In this document: positions 26,001 through 32,913 of the stretch, in pieces | How the letters are laid out: the number at the start of each line of letters is the position of its first letter | Numbering within the stretch: the first letter of the stretch is position 1 | Assembly (NCBI GenBank): GCA_900540625.1 | Contig: UQGP01000010.1 | Location: forward strand, 1 to 61,085 | Length of the DNA stretch: 61,085 nucleotides | Reading direction: 5' to 3' | From: an uncultured Porphyromonadaceae bacterium | GTDB lineage: Bacteria > Bacteroidota > Bacteroidia > Bacteroidales > Muribaculaceae | Notes under the pieces: generated by a model | Told to the model about the DNA's origin: nothing | The model's input: the letters and a program-made list of their open reading frames with translations, nothing else | Databases searched by the model: none | Translations under genes and position numbers: made by a program

Positions 26001-26797
26001 ACTTCGCCTCCAATACCGGGTACGCCGGCAAAGTGTATGTGTACACCGTCACCAACGGCACGGCCAACGCCACTCCGCAGGTGATTACACTCAAAGACGC
26101 CTCCGGCAATGACTTTGACCTGGGCGGCGGATTTGCAGTCATCGAAATACGCGTAGACGAACAGGGCCGCATCCTGGCCAGCGGTAAAGGCGGCGCCACA
26201 GCCCTATTCAAAGCCGACGGCACACACATCGAATCTATGAAAAATACGGCAGTCGGCGACAACACCTTCGGCAGCAGCTGCCAGATGTTCGCATTCGGCG
26301 ACTACACCCTCGCCGCATCCGTGACCTACGCCACCGGCGTCAAGGGCGGACGCCTCAACCTCATAGACGCCACCAACGGCCTGTCCAATGCCTCGCTGAT
26401 ACACGAATATCCGGCGCTGAGCAGCACCACGGGCGCATCGAACAGCACCTTTGTAAGCACGGCCATAGCACGTGTCAATGGCGCTAAAATCAACCTATGG
26501 GTACTCGTGCCGGGGCAGGGCATAGCCAAGTACACTGCTGCGGCCACCTCCGGGTCGACCTCGGTGAATGACTTCGCAAACGCCGCCGACCAAATGACCA
26601 TAGCGCTCGAAGGCCGCACCATCCGCGTACTCGGCGTCGAAAAAGCCAATATCGCCGTATACACCCCCACCGGAGCACTTGTGGCCTCAGCCAATGCAGA
26701 CACCGTAGATGCAGGCAGCCTTGCACCCGGCATCTACGTGGCAACCGCCGTCAGCGCCGATGGACAACGTGCAGCCGCACGCGTGCTTGTGCGCTAA
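23090..26797 (+). CDS. T9SS cargo with glucosaminidase domain
   Basis: A 1,235-residue exported protein. Signal peptide 1-20. Residues about 30-180 are a glucosaminidase-type (PF01832-like) peptidoglycan hydrolase domain; the likely catalytic Glu is in CQSCIETGWF, followed by NYCGLG. Three Ig-like repeats of about 90-95 residues follow (starting LKASKTSLSFTV, LSATPGSLTLSA, LNVSPSTLTLSC), each with a GW(D/N)xxTGG motif. Then two related ~300-residue modules of the propeller type (DVIVLDARTGQKVGTL; NIHIVNAETGVQKGTL), joined by a Pro-Glu-Asn linker (PEPEPNPEPNPEKP). The final 75 residues are a T9SS sorting domain. It may cut peptidoglycan outside the cell, of the host strain or of neighbours. 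Confidence 0.86.
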   Translation: MKKLLTLIAMALLLPIGAYAATYIKGKQVATIDRMYQFVKSKNPGFDREIAVQMYKMGEKYGIRGDIALCQSCIETGWFKYTGGTAVTPDDHNYCGLGVTQKGKKGCQFATVALGCEAQIQHLFAYACTDALPYPKVDPRFNYVRRGCAPTWESLGGKWASATNYGTQILAVYNQMMAFNVANPTLKASKTSLSFTVEKGKVSSAQNVTITGSNLSSKIVYNAASKMASVSTSGWDDYTGGTMSIKADATGKAAGTYNTYVAVQSGSGSDLKRIQIEVKITVTEPAAAPSLSATPGSLTLSATRGQSNPTATISVKATSLTSDISYNSSTSTFTVAPASGWNARTGGNLIVTMDASKSAGNYSGYVAISGGGASRVQVNISGTITEPTANPTLNVSPSTLTLSCTQGDANPTATVTVSASNLTSGLIYDINGNGFTVTPQSGWNGSTGGRLTVALDASKAAGTYNATLTVKGGGVTTRNVTITGTIKDKGTTPDPTPSTELKLKEVWNLSTTANTATDWSDKLRNFDYCDGYLYAIYNNADVIVLDARTGQKVGTLAKGSIVSGGTLALCDVRCFEGKIYACNLAASGKELRIYVWDNKDSQARLFYSTTDLQGAARLGDCMEIVGNENDMWFAFCNDDGTTTRIVEYHRANGSWTAKCTNATANGARLASGISSRVHPTGNGYWIDGQGILPTFCNLSGVKQYALTGESVLQGNAWKEFVYGGRKYMFVTTYLNKSAASIADGTMRLYDVTDGYDKAKAMGDYPANGLGATRNTTFTGGIEYNVASCQGIEAWVLITGQGLAYYSSCTTNPVNPEPEPNPEPNPEKPTSLPTMFNTDWEYSSAQGTSTSYMDPSNVNTRNMVLNGDNLYVLQRSSDDANIHIVNAETGVQKGTLDNGSIAAETYRYFSVANLSGTIVACNAALSAASTLKVYAWNGDNATPATILSTTNHGGRAGDLMCASGTINNGKLYFASNTGYAGKVYVYTVTNGTANATPQVITLKDASGNDFDLGGGFAVIEIRVDEQGRILASGKGGATALFKADGTHIESMKNTAVGDNTFGSSCQMFAFGDYTLAASVTYATGVKGGRLNLIDATNGLSNASLIHEYPALSSTTGASNSTFVSTAIARVNGAKINLWVLVPGQGIAKYTAAATSGSTSVNDFANAADQMTIALEGRTIRVLGVEKANIAVYTPTGALVASANADTVDAGSLAPGIYVATAVSADGQRAAARVLVR

Positions 26798-26831
26798 ACT
26801 GATATAAGCAAAATATTCCAATCTTCATATT

Positions 26832-26873
26832 CAGGACGTCCCCGGATCATATCCGGTGGGCGTCCTGCTATTT
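26832..26873 (+). terminator. Terminator after the glucosaminidase gene
   Basis: CAGGACG...CGTCCTG outer stem encloses CCGGAT-CAT-ATCCGG, followed by CTATTTTT. It lies 35 nt past the stop. Confidence 0.88.
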
Positions 26874-27067
26874 TTCCCGGCAAGTGTTGTCGGTGCCATG
26901 TGCCGCGCTGAAGTACGGGACTTCTGCGGGGATGATTACATGTTAGGTGTCTATGACGTGGTTGTGTGTAAAATGCTTGTAATAATGCTAATGCATTGAT
27001 ATAGAATATAATATCGAGGTAATGGATGAAATGTTAAAACTAAACAATGTTAAATATTGCAATATAA

Positions 27068-27099
27068 TTTGCATTTATGAACTTTACGGCGTAACTTTG
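27068..27099 (+). promoter_or_regulatory. Promoter of the ECF sigma gene
   Basis: TTTG (27068-27071), 20 nt, TAACTTTG (27092-27099): an exact consensus promoter. The RNA start would be near 27106, leaving a leader of about 300 nt before the ATG at 27405. The region 26874-27404 holds no other recognisable feature. Confidence 0.85.
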
Positions 27100-27404
27100 G
27101 GGCGAAAACCTGCGGTAGGATAGGGCAGAAGTAAACACCGCCGTGTCCGCCTGTTGTGCTTTCGAAGAGAGTCTGCGGCGCTTAGTCCGTGGCATTATTT
27201 TATTATTGAACTTGTTCCCTCGCCCTTAGCGGGCATACTCCTATGGTACTGGCGCGTGCCCGTACTGTAAACATCACTCTGATACTCGCTCTCGTCCCCC
27301 GTGACTTACACACTTTTCCGCGACTGCGGAAATACCGTACAAGCCAAGTACTTGTATGACGTAGAAAGACTTCTAAATGTTTAACATCTAAAAACCTTTT
27401 TGAT

Positions 27405-27908
27405 ATGATTAAGACGGGATTCAAAGAAAGCCTGATGGAGCTTCAGTCCAAGATGCTCAATTTTGCGTACACACTGACCTCGAATCGTGATGACGCGTAC
27501 GATTTGTTGCAAGACACGACGCTTAAGGCGTTGGACAACGAAAAAAAGTACGCGAAGAACGTCAATTTCAAGGGCTGGGTGTTCACGATAATGCGCAATA
27601 TTTTCATAAACGGCTATCGTCGTAAAGTCCGTTCGGGCGTTGTGACGGAGACCGCAGACAGCCTGGCGTACATTGATATAGCGCAGGACAGTGTAGCCGA
27701 AACTCCCGAGGGAACATACGGCGCAAACGAGATTACGCGCGCCATCAACAGCTTTCCAGAAGAATACAGACGACCCTTTGCGATGCATGTCGCCGGGTAC
27801 AAGTACTCGGAGATAGCCGAAAAAATGGGTTTGCCCTTAGGTACTGTCAAATCGCGTATATACGTGGCACGCAAACGCTTGCAAGAACAGTTCTCCGACT
27901 ACATATAG
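27405..27908 (+). CDS. RNA polymerase sigma factor, ECF type
   Basis: A 167-residue group IV sigma factor. Region 2 is at about 8-75 (LNFAYTLTSNRDDAYDLLQDTTLKAL, then FKGWVFTIMRNIFIN) and region 4 at about 110-160 (SFPEEYRRPFAMHVAGYKYS then IAEKMGLPLGTVKSRI, the helix-turn-helix). It would direct RNA polymerase to a dedicated promoter set. No anti-sigma gene is adjacent, unlike polysaccharide-utilisation ECF systems. Close relatives are widespread in Bacteroidales as stand-alone genes; P. gingivalis SigP regulates T9SS, but nothing here shows this is its equivalent. Confidence 0.92.
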   Translation: MIKTGFKESLMELQSKMLNFAYTLTSNRDDAYDLLQDTTLKALDNEKKYAKNVNFKGWVFTIMRNIFINGYRRKVRSGVVTETADSLAYIDIAQDSVAETPEGTYGANEITRAINSFPEEYRRPFAMHVAGYKYSEIAEKMGLPLGTVKSRIYVARKRLQEQFSDYI

Positions 27909-27943
27909 CTTTGCCGGAAGCGCTGACACGATGCCGGGGTGGG

Positions 27944-28060
27944 GCCTTATAAAGATCTTAAGGAGTGTATAAGGTCCTTGGGACTTTAATGTCCTTAGTG
28001 TCTTTAAGGTCTTTAAGGTCCTTAAAATTCCACATTCAACATTCCACATTCCACATTATC
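27944..28060. repeat. CCTTAAGG array joined to ATTCCAC array
   Basis: 27944-28024 is about eight CCTTAAGG-family 9-mers (TCTTAAGGA, GTCTTTAAG, GTCCTTAAA). 28028-28057 is ATTCCAC, ATTCAAC, ATTCCAC, ATTCCAC, then ATTAT. The last base is about five nt before the -33 element of the next gene. Confidence 0.88.
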
Positions 28061-28063
28061 TTT

Positions 28064-28095
28064 GTTGTCGTTTAGCGAAAAAACGCGTAAATTTG
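28064..28095 (+). promoter_or_regulatory. Promoter of the sugar transferase gene
   Basis: GTTG (28064-28067), 20 nt, TAAATTTG (28088-28095). The leader is about 20 nt. It closely resembles the ugd promoter at 53226-53257, including the shared GCGAAAAAA spacer segment. Confidence 0.8.
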
Positions 28096-28120
28096 CATAA
28101 ATACAACCATTACACGGCTT

Positions 28121-28735
28121 ATGTCCTTTTACGCACGATACGGCAAACGCACTATTGACATCGTATGTTCGGTGTTGGCGCTCATAATATTATCCCCGAT
28201 ATTGATAGCGGTGGCCTTGATGCTGTTTTTCAGCTACGGCTGCCGCAATCCCTTTTTCTTGCAACGTCGACCCGGGCGCAATGCCAAGATTTTTAAGATC
28301 GTGAAATTCAAAACGATGTCAGACCGACGAGGTGCCGACGGCGAATTGCTGCCCGACGAGCAACGCCTGACGCGGATAGGAAGTTTTGTCCGGTCGACGT
28401 CCTTGGACGAATTGCCACAATTGGTCAATGTATTGGTCGGGGATATGAGTTTGATAGGCCCGAGACCGCTGTTGCCCAAGTATTTACCGCTGTATTCCGA
28501 GCGACAGGCACGTCGTCACGAGGTGCGCCCCGGTATCACCGGATGGGCGCAATGCCACGGCCGCAATGCCATATCCTGGGGACAGAAATTCGAGCTTGAC
28601 GTATGGTATGTAGACCATATCTCGCTGAAAACCGATTTGTCGATAGTTTGGACAACGGCAAAGAAAGTGTTGAAACGCGCCGATATATCGTCGGCCACTT
28701 CGGCGACTATGGAAGCCTTTAACGGGCACAATTGA
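28121..28735 (+). CDS. Priming sugar-1-phosphate transferase
   Basis: A 204-residue polyprenol-phosphate sugar phosphotransferase of the small PglC/WcaJ-C type, which starts glycan chains by placing a sugar phosphate on undecaprenyl phosphate. Seen: membrane hairpin 15-38 (IVCSVLALIILSPILIAVAL), the catalytic Asp-Glu pair in TSLDELPQLVNVL, and the GDMSLIGPRP and RPGITGWAQ motifs. The sugar cannot be read from the sequence. It opens the 28-34 kb glycan cluster but converges with the next gene. Confidence 0.93.
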   Translation: MSFYARYGKRTIDIVCSVLALIILSPILIAVALMLFFSYGCRNPFFLQRRPGRNAKIFKIVKFKTMSDRRGADGELLPDEQRLTRIGSFVRSTSLDELPQLVNVLVGDMSLIGPRPLLPKYLPLYSERQARRHEVRPGITGWAQCHGRNAISWGQKFELDVWYVDHISLKTDLSIVWTTAKKVLKRADISSATSATMEAFNGHN

Positions 28736-28804
28736 TTGCAACATAGGCTGTTGCTGCAAGTGTTGTCCGATGACGGCAGTCACGGCGTAGATGCCCGGTG
28801 ATGC

Positions 28805-29974
28805 CTATCGGGGCAGCGTGGCGTAAAAGTCGAGCAGCGCTTGTCGCACTTGCGATGCCGACCAGTAGCGCAGTACATGGTCGCGGCAGTGAGCGGCCAT
28901 ACGTGTACGTATCGAGCTGTCGCGCAATTCGTTCATAGCGGCTTCCAAAGCCTTTGCATCGCCGGGGGCGACAATGGTGCCGTTGTAGTGATTTTCAATG
29001 ATTTCGCGCGAGCCGTTGATGTCGGTCACTATTGATGGTAGCCCCATGGCTCCGGCTTCCAATACTACATTAGGGAAGCCCTCGCGGTGCGAGGGAAATA
29101 CAAAGGCGTCTGCCCCAACGAGATAGGGACGCACATCGGCCTGCTCGCCAAAGGCGCGTATGCCCGGATGCGTGGCTATGGTATTGCGAGTGTCGCTGTC
29201 CAGCGGGTCGAGGTTGTCTTCGGTGCGTCCTACCAGCCACAGCCGTACGCCGTTGTCTTTGGCGTAGACGCTGCTAAAAGCCTGTACCAGTTCGGCTATG
29301 CCCTTGTCCGCTACAAGTCGCCCCACAAATACATATACCGTGGATGCTTCCGGGTCGCCTTGGCGCAGAGCCGTTGCGGCCTGCTGCACGCCGGGGTCTT
29401 GCGGATTGTAGTATTCGGGGTCGATGCCGCGCACATTGCCGTGGCCCAGAATGACCATAGGGCGACGGGTGATGCCGCCGCGTACCATATCGTCGCGCAC
29501 GCCGCGTCCCTCGGGGTTGATGACCGTGGCACAACTGCACAACAGGCGGTCCATCGCCTTGAGTATCGAGCGTTTAAGTCCGTGAGAAGTCGGCCATATA
29601 AGTCCGGTGAAAGTATGCATACGATTAGGTACTCCGGCCAGACAGGCGGCGAGCATGCAGATGAGGCCGGCCTTTGGGGTCATCGAATGAACAAGCCAAG
29701 GTCGTTCGCGTCGCAGAGTGCGATACATGGTCCACAGCGAGCGCAAGTCGCTCAGAGGGGCGATATGCCGCTGCATGGGTACCCCGATGGCGCGTACGCC
29801 GGGGCGGTTCGAGATGCGCTCCAGTGCGTCATCGGGATTGGATATGGCTACGATGTCGTATTTGTCGACGAGATACGGCAGCATTGGCGCGCAGAAAGAT
29901 TCCAGCGAGCTGCCTATGGTGGTTGCCCGTACAATCTTGAGCTTTGAGCCTTTCGGCGCTTTGGAACTTTTCAT
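28805..29974 (-). CDS. Glycosyltransferase, GT4 family
   Basis: A 389-residue cytoplasmic GT-B glycosyltransferase. The N-terminal half has HSMTPKAGLICMLAA; the C-terminal nucleotide-sugar domain has FVGRLVADKGIAELVQAF and the E-x7-E motif in HREGFPNVVLEAGAMGLP. Donor and acceptor are unknown. The frame is open to 30115, but the promoter at 30085-30116 lies inside that extension, so the ATG at 29974 is used. The leader contains GAGAACTCN-type 9-mers at about 30011-30072. It faces the sugar transferase. Confidence 0.9.
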   Translation of the reverse strand: MKSSKAPKGSKLKIVRATTIGSSLESFCAPMLPYLVDKYDIVAISNPDDALERISNRPGVRAIGVPMQRHIAPLSDLRSLWTMYRTLRRERPWLVHSMTPKAGLICMLAACLAGVPNRMHTFTGLIWPTSHGLKRSILKAMDRLLCSCATVINPEGRGVRDDMVRGGITRRPMVILGHGNVRGIDPEYYNPQDPGVQQAATALRQGDPEASTVYVFVGRLVADKGIAELVQAFSSVYAKDNGVRLWLVGRTEDNLDPLDSDTRNTIATHPGIRAFGEQADVRPYLVGADAFVFPSHREGFPNVVLEAGAMGLPSIVTDINGSREIIENHYNGTIVAPGDAKALEAAMNELRDSSIRTRMAAHCRDHVLRYWSASQVRQALLDFYATLPR

Positions 29975-30010
29975 AAAGGCAAGATGTATTTGGTCGGATG
30001 TTGCGGCACT

Positions 30011-30072
30011 CCGGGAGGGCGATGATTCGGAGAACTCGGAGGGCTCAGCGAACTTGGAGAGCACGGAAAGTG
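30011..30072. repeat. 9-mer array, GAGAACTCN family
   Basis: Units such as GAGAACTCG, GAGGGCTCA, GCGAACTTG, GAGAGCACG. It lies wholly in the predicted leader of the minus-strand GT4 gene, between promoter and start codon. Confidence 0.75.
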
Positions 30073-30084
30073 CCGCTTTTGATG

Positions 30085-30116
30085 CAAAGTTAGCGCTTTT
30101 GGGCGGCATATACAAA
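30085..30116 (-). promoter_or_regulatory. Promoter of the minus-strand GT4 gene
   Basis: TTTG (30116-30113), 20 nt, TAACTTTG (30092-30085): exact consensus. The -33 TTTG is made from the T-run of the upstream tRNA terminator. Confidence 0.85.
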
Positions 30117-30147
30117 AAAGACAGGGAAGCCGTATGACTTCCCTGTC
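30114..30147 (-). terminator. tRNA-Met terminator
   Basis: GACAGGGAAG and CTTCCCTGTC (arms 30138-30147 and 30120-30129) form a perfect 10-bp stem, followed on the minus strand by six T (30119-30114). It is 9 nt past the tRNA 3' end. Confidence 0.92.
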
Positions 30148-30155
30148 AAGTGCTG

Positions 30156-30229
30156 TAGCGGGACCGAGAATTGAACTCGGGACCTCCGGGTTATGAATCC
30201 GACGCTCTAACCAGCTGAGCTATCCCGCC
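30156..30229 (-). tRNA. tRNA-Met (CAT anticodon)
   Basis: A 74-nt cloverleaf: acceptor GGCGGGA pairs with TCCCGCT (one G-T), D-arm GCTCAGCTGGTTAGAGC, anticodon loop TTCATAA, T-arm CCGAG-TTCAATT-CTCGG, discriminator A. No CCA is encoded. The paired first base and D-arm fit elongator tRNA-Met; a CAT anticodon could also be tRNA-Ile2 if C34 is modified to lysidine. The last pair of the anticodon stem is an A-C mismatch (TCGGA/CCCGG). Confidence 0.93.
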
Positions 30230-30241
30230 GTTTTGCGAGTG

Positions 30242-30273
30242 CAAAGTTAAGCACTTTTTTCGGTCTGACCAAA
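30242..30273 (-). promoter_or_regulatory. tRNA-Met promoter
   Basis: TTTG (30273-30270), 20 nt, TAACTTTG (30249-30242), exact consensus, 13 nt before the tRNA 5' end. The gap 30274-30524 shows no further feature. Confidence 0.88.
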
Positions 30274-30524
30274 TATTTTCGCGAGAATTTTTGTTTTGAT
30301 TTTTCGGAGCACGATTTAGGGCGCAATCCGGAAAGAACAAGGTCTTGAGTGAGTATTTGAAAGAGAAATGGTGAAGCGTCCCCGGCGGTGTCAACCACAT
30401 TAGTTAATCGCCCTCAAATCTGTCAACACTTTTTAGGAATAGTCATAGTTAATATCCAAAATCGAGTCAACCAATTTCAGGAACGGACAAGGTAAATCGT
30501 AAAATGGTGGGCGAATTTTGTTTT

Positions 30525-30556
30525 TTTGCGGCATTGTGTAAAATTTCGTACCTTTG
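30525..30556 (+). promoter_or_regulatory. Promoter of the GT4-EpsG-GT4 operon
   Basis: TTTG (30525-30528), 20 nt, TACCTTTG (30549-30556), exact consensus. The ATG is at 30563, only 6 nt further, so the message should be leaderless or nearly so. Confidence 0.88.
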
Positions 30557-30562
30557 CACGTT

Positions 30563-31735
30563 ATGGCACAAAAGCGCAAAAAAGTACTATTTATCACCGG
30601 GCCGCTGAATGGCGGCGGTGCCGAGCGTGTCCTCGTGGACGTACTGCGCCACTGGGACCGCGAGCGTGCCGACGTGGATCTGTTGCAGGTCGTGGGCGGC
30701 GGTATCCTTGACGGGCAGGTGCCCGAATGGGTAGGGCGCTTGCGGGCTTGGTCGGGATACTGCCGCGGGTTTTCGGTGGCGTACAATCTGAGCCGCAGTC
30801 TGCACGTACACAGCCTTTTGCGGCATCGCTTGCGTCGAGCCTGCGGAGGCGGCCTTGACGGCTATGATGCTGTGGTCAGCTTTCTCGAAGGGCTACCGCT
30901 GTTGTGCCATGCCTTGGTGGCGCCCCGTAAGGCCGCCAATGTATCGTGGGTACATTCGGACATCTACACCGCGCCGTACGAGCGAGCTCAGTTCGGGAGC
31001 GAAGAACGCGAATGTCGTGCATACGCAGCTATGGATGCCGTTGTGGGCGTCAGCGACGGGGTGGTGAGCGCTTTCCGCCGCCGTTTCCCTTCGCTTAAAT
31101 CACTCAAATTGCGTACGATATACAATCCGGTGGATGCCGAGGCGATATGTGCGCAGGCGGCCGCAGCACCTTTGGACTCGGACGGCGGACATCGCGACGG
31201 AGTCTTTGACATCGTCGCCGTGGGACGCCTCACCGACCAGAAGCGTTTTGACCGTCTTGTGCGTCTTGCCCGAGCCTTGCCCGGGCGTACTTCGCGTCCG
31301 TTTCACATCACAATTATCGGTGACGGCGAGTTGCGAGACGATTTGCAGCGGCAGATAGATGCCGCCGGAGTGGGCGAGAACGTCACCCTTGCCGGATATG
31401 CAGCCAATCCCTACGGGCGTATGGCCGATGCCGATTTGCTGGTGTCGTGTTCCAATAGCGAGAGTTTCTCGTTGGTAGTGGCCGAAGCTATGGTGCTGGG
31501 AGTGCCGGTATTGGCTACGCGCACGGCCGGGCCTTCCGAGCTTATAGGCGAAGGGGCACATCCCAGGGGCTTGCTGTGCGGACATGCAGACGAGGACATC
31601 CTCACCGGAGTCCTTGCGGTAATGGACGATTACGACCTTGCACGCCGCCGTGCCGATGAGGCTCACCGCTACGCTCTGGCGACATTCGCGCCCCGTACCA
31701 TCCTTTCACGCATTTACAACCTCCTCGAAGTCTGA
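30563..31735 (+). CDS. Glycosyltransferase, GT4 family
   Basis: A 390-residue GT-B glycosyltransferase. N-terminal FITGPLNGGGAERVLVDVL is the acceptor-side GGAE loop typical of GT4; the C-terminal domain has IVAVGRLTDQKRFDRLV and a SNSESFSLVVAEAMVLGVPV donor-binding motif. Sugar unknown. The ATG at 30563 is chosen over an upstream TTG that lies inside the -7 box. The next gene starts 3 nt after its stop, so they form an operon. Confidence 0.93.
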   Translation: MAQKRKKVLFITGPLNGGGAERVLVDVLRHWDRERADVDLLQVVGGGILDGQVPEWVGRLRAWSGYCRGFSVAYNLSRSLHVHSLLRHRLRRACGGGLDGYDAVVSFLEGLPLLCHALVAPRKAANVSWVHSDIYTAPYERAQFGSEERECRAYAAMDAVVGVSDGVVSAFRRRFPSLKSLKLRTIYNPVDAEAICAQAAAAPLDSDGGHRDGVFDIVAVGRLTDQKRFDRLVRLARALPGRTSRPFHITIIGDGELRDDLQRQIDAAGVGENVTLAGYAANPYGRMADADLLVSCSNSESFSLVVAEAMVLGVPVLATRTAGPSELIGEGAHPRGLLCGHADEDILTGVLAVMDDYDLARRRADEAHRYALATFAPRTILSRIYNLLEV

Positions 31736-31738
31736 GAT

Positions 31739-32827
31739 ATGGACCATTCATTATTGTTTGCATATCACGATCATATAGCGGTGATGCGACTGGTTCTCAG
31801 CATCATCGGATGGTTATTCGTGGTCGTCACCATCTCGCGTAAGCACAATATCAATGCCCCGATACTTTGCGGAACATTAGTGCTGGGGTATGCGATAGCG
31901 TGTGCAAATATTCCCCTGGATATGAATGCGTGGTGGGAAGACCACGTCGTGTATTCGTACACGTATATGGGTCATGGCACGCGATATGCCAATGACCCGT
32001 TTTTCACGTTCTTCACCAATACGGTGCGCGCTACGGGGTCGCCTTTGAGCTGGTACTTCGGGCTGATAGCGGCGTGGTATGTGGGCGCATATTGGTTGGC
32101 CTGCCGTGTCATGACGCGAGGGCGGGCGCAGGCGACGCTGCTTGTAATGATAATGTGCAGCTCGTTCTTTATGGCCTACGGAGTGAACACCCTTCGCGCA
32201 GGTATGGCTGTTTCGACGGCCGTATTGGCGATAGCGATGTATTCGCGCAGCCGTATTTGGGCGGGAATTTTGGCGCTGATAGCCATCAATATCCACTTCT
32301 CGGTGGCATTGACCGTATGCGCCTTCGGATTGGCTTTCATCGTCAAGAATCCCAAATGGTGTTTGACGTTGTGGTGCCTGTGCCTGCTCTTATCCTTCGG
32401 TATGGGCAGTGCGGTGCAGGATATGCTCGCCGATTTGGTGACGGATGAACGTGCCAAGTATTTGGAGACAGAAATCTCGAAGCAAGGCGGGTTTAATTCG
32501 GTCGGTGTTGCCTTGCTTAAGAAGGGCTTCCGCTGGGATTTTGTCGCGTATTCGCTGCTGCCCATCGTAGTTGGGTGGTATTATATATATGTCAAGAAGT
32601 TTGAGGACGGAATGTATAAGCACCTCTACTGCACATACATTATCGCCAACTCTGTATGGTTGTTGGTGATAGGTGCATTCTTCACCGACCGTTTCGCCTA
32701 CCTGTCGTGGTGCCTTATTCCGATACTGCTGATGCTGCCGCTGTGCCGTGCAAAATTATTTGTAAACCAGAACGTGGCTGTGGCGGCCACTCTTGCCCTG
32801 ACACTGCTAATTGCATGCTTTATATAA
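31739..32827 (+). CDS. EpsG-like polysaccharide polymerase
   Basis: A 362-residue membrane protein with about ten helices, resembling EpsG-family repeat-unit polymerases. A periplasmic loop after helix 2 carries DMNAWWEDHVVYSYTYMGHG, near the place where EpsG proteins have a conserved D-rich loop, followed by YANDPFFTFF. Its place between two glycosyltransferases fits a Wzy-type role, joining repeat units on undecaprenyl diphosphate at the periplasmic face. The family call is by pattern and setting. Confidence 0.78.
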   Translation: MDHSLLFAYHDHIAVMRLVLSIIGWLFVVVTISRKHNINAPILCGTLVLGYAIACANIPLDMNAWWEDHVVYSYTYMGHGTRYANDPFFTFFTNTVRATGSPLSWYFGLIAAWYVGAYWLACRVMTRGRAQATLLVMIMCSSFFMAYGVNTLRAGMAVSTAVLAIAMYSRSRIWAGILALIAINIHFSVALTVCAFGLAFIVKNPKWCLTLWCLCLLLSFGMGSAVQDMLADLVTDERAKYLETEISKQGGFNSVGVALLKKGFRWDFVAYSLLPIVVGWYYIYVKKFEDGMYKHLYCTYIIANSVWLLVIGAFFTDRFAYLSWCLIPILLMLPLCRAKLFVNQNVAVAATLALTLLIACFI

Positions 32828-32913
32828 CATATAACACTCGCATATATTTATAGAGCTCTTGCATCAGTATATTGAATGGGAAAACGACCATTGACAATCA
32901 TAAAAATAGAATT

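Noticed and set aside
29975..30115. A 47-residue N-terminal extension of the minus-strand GT4
   Set aside because: It overlaps the promoter and a repeat array; the transcript would start after its ATG.
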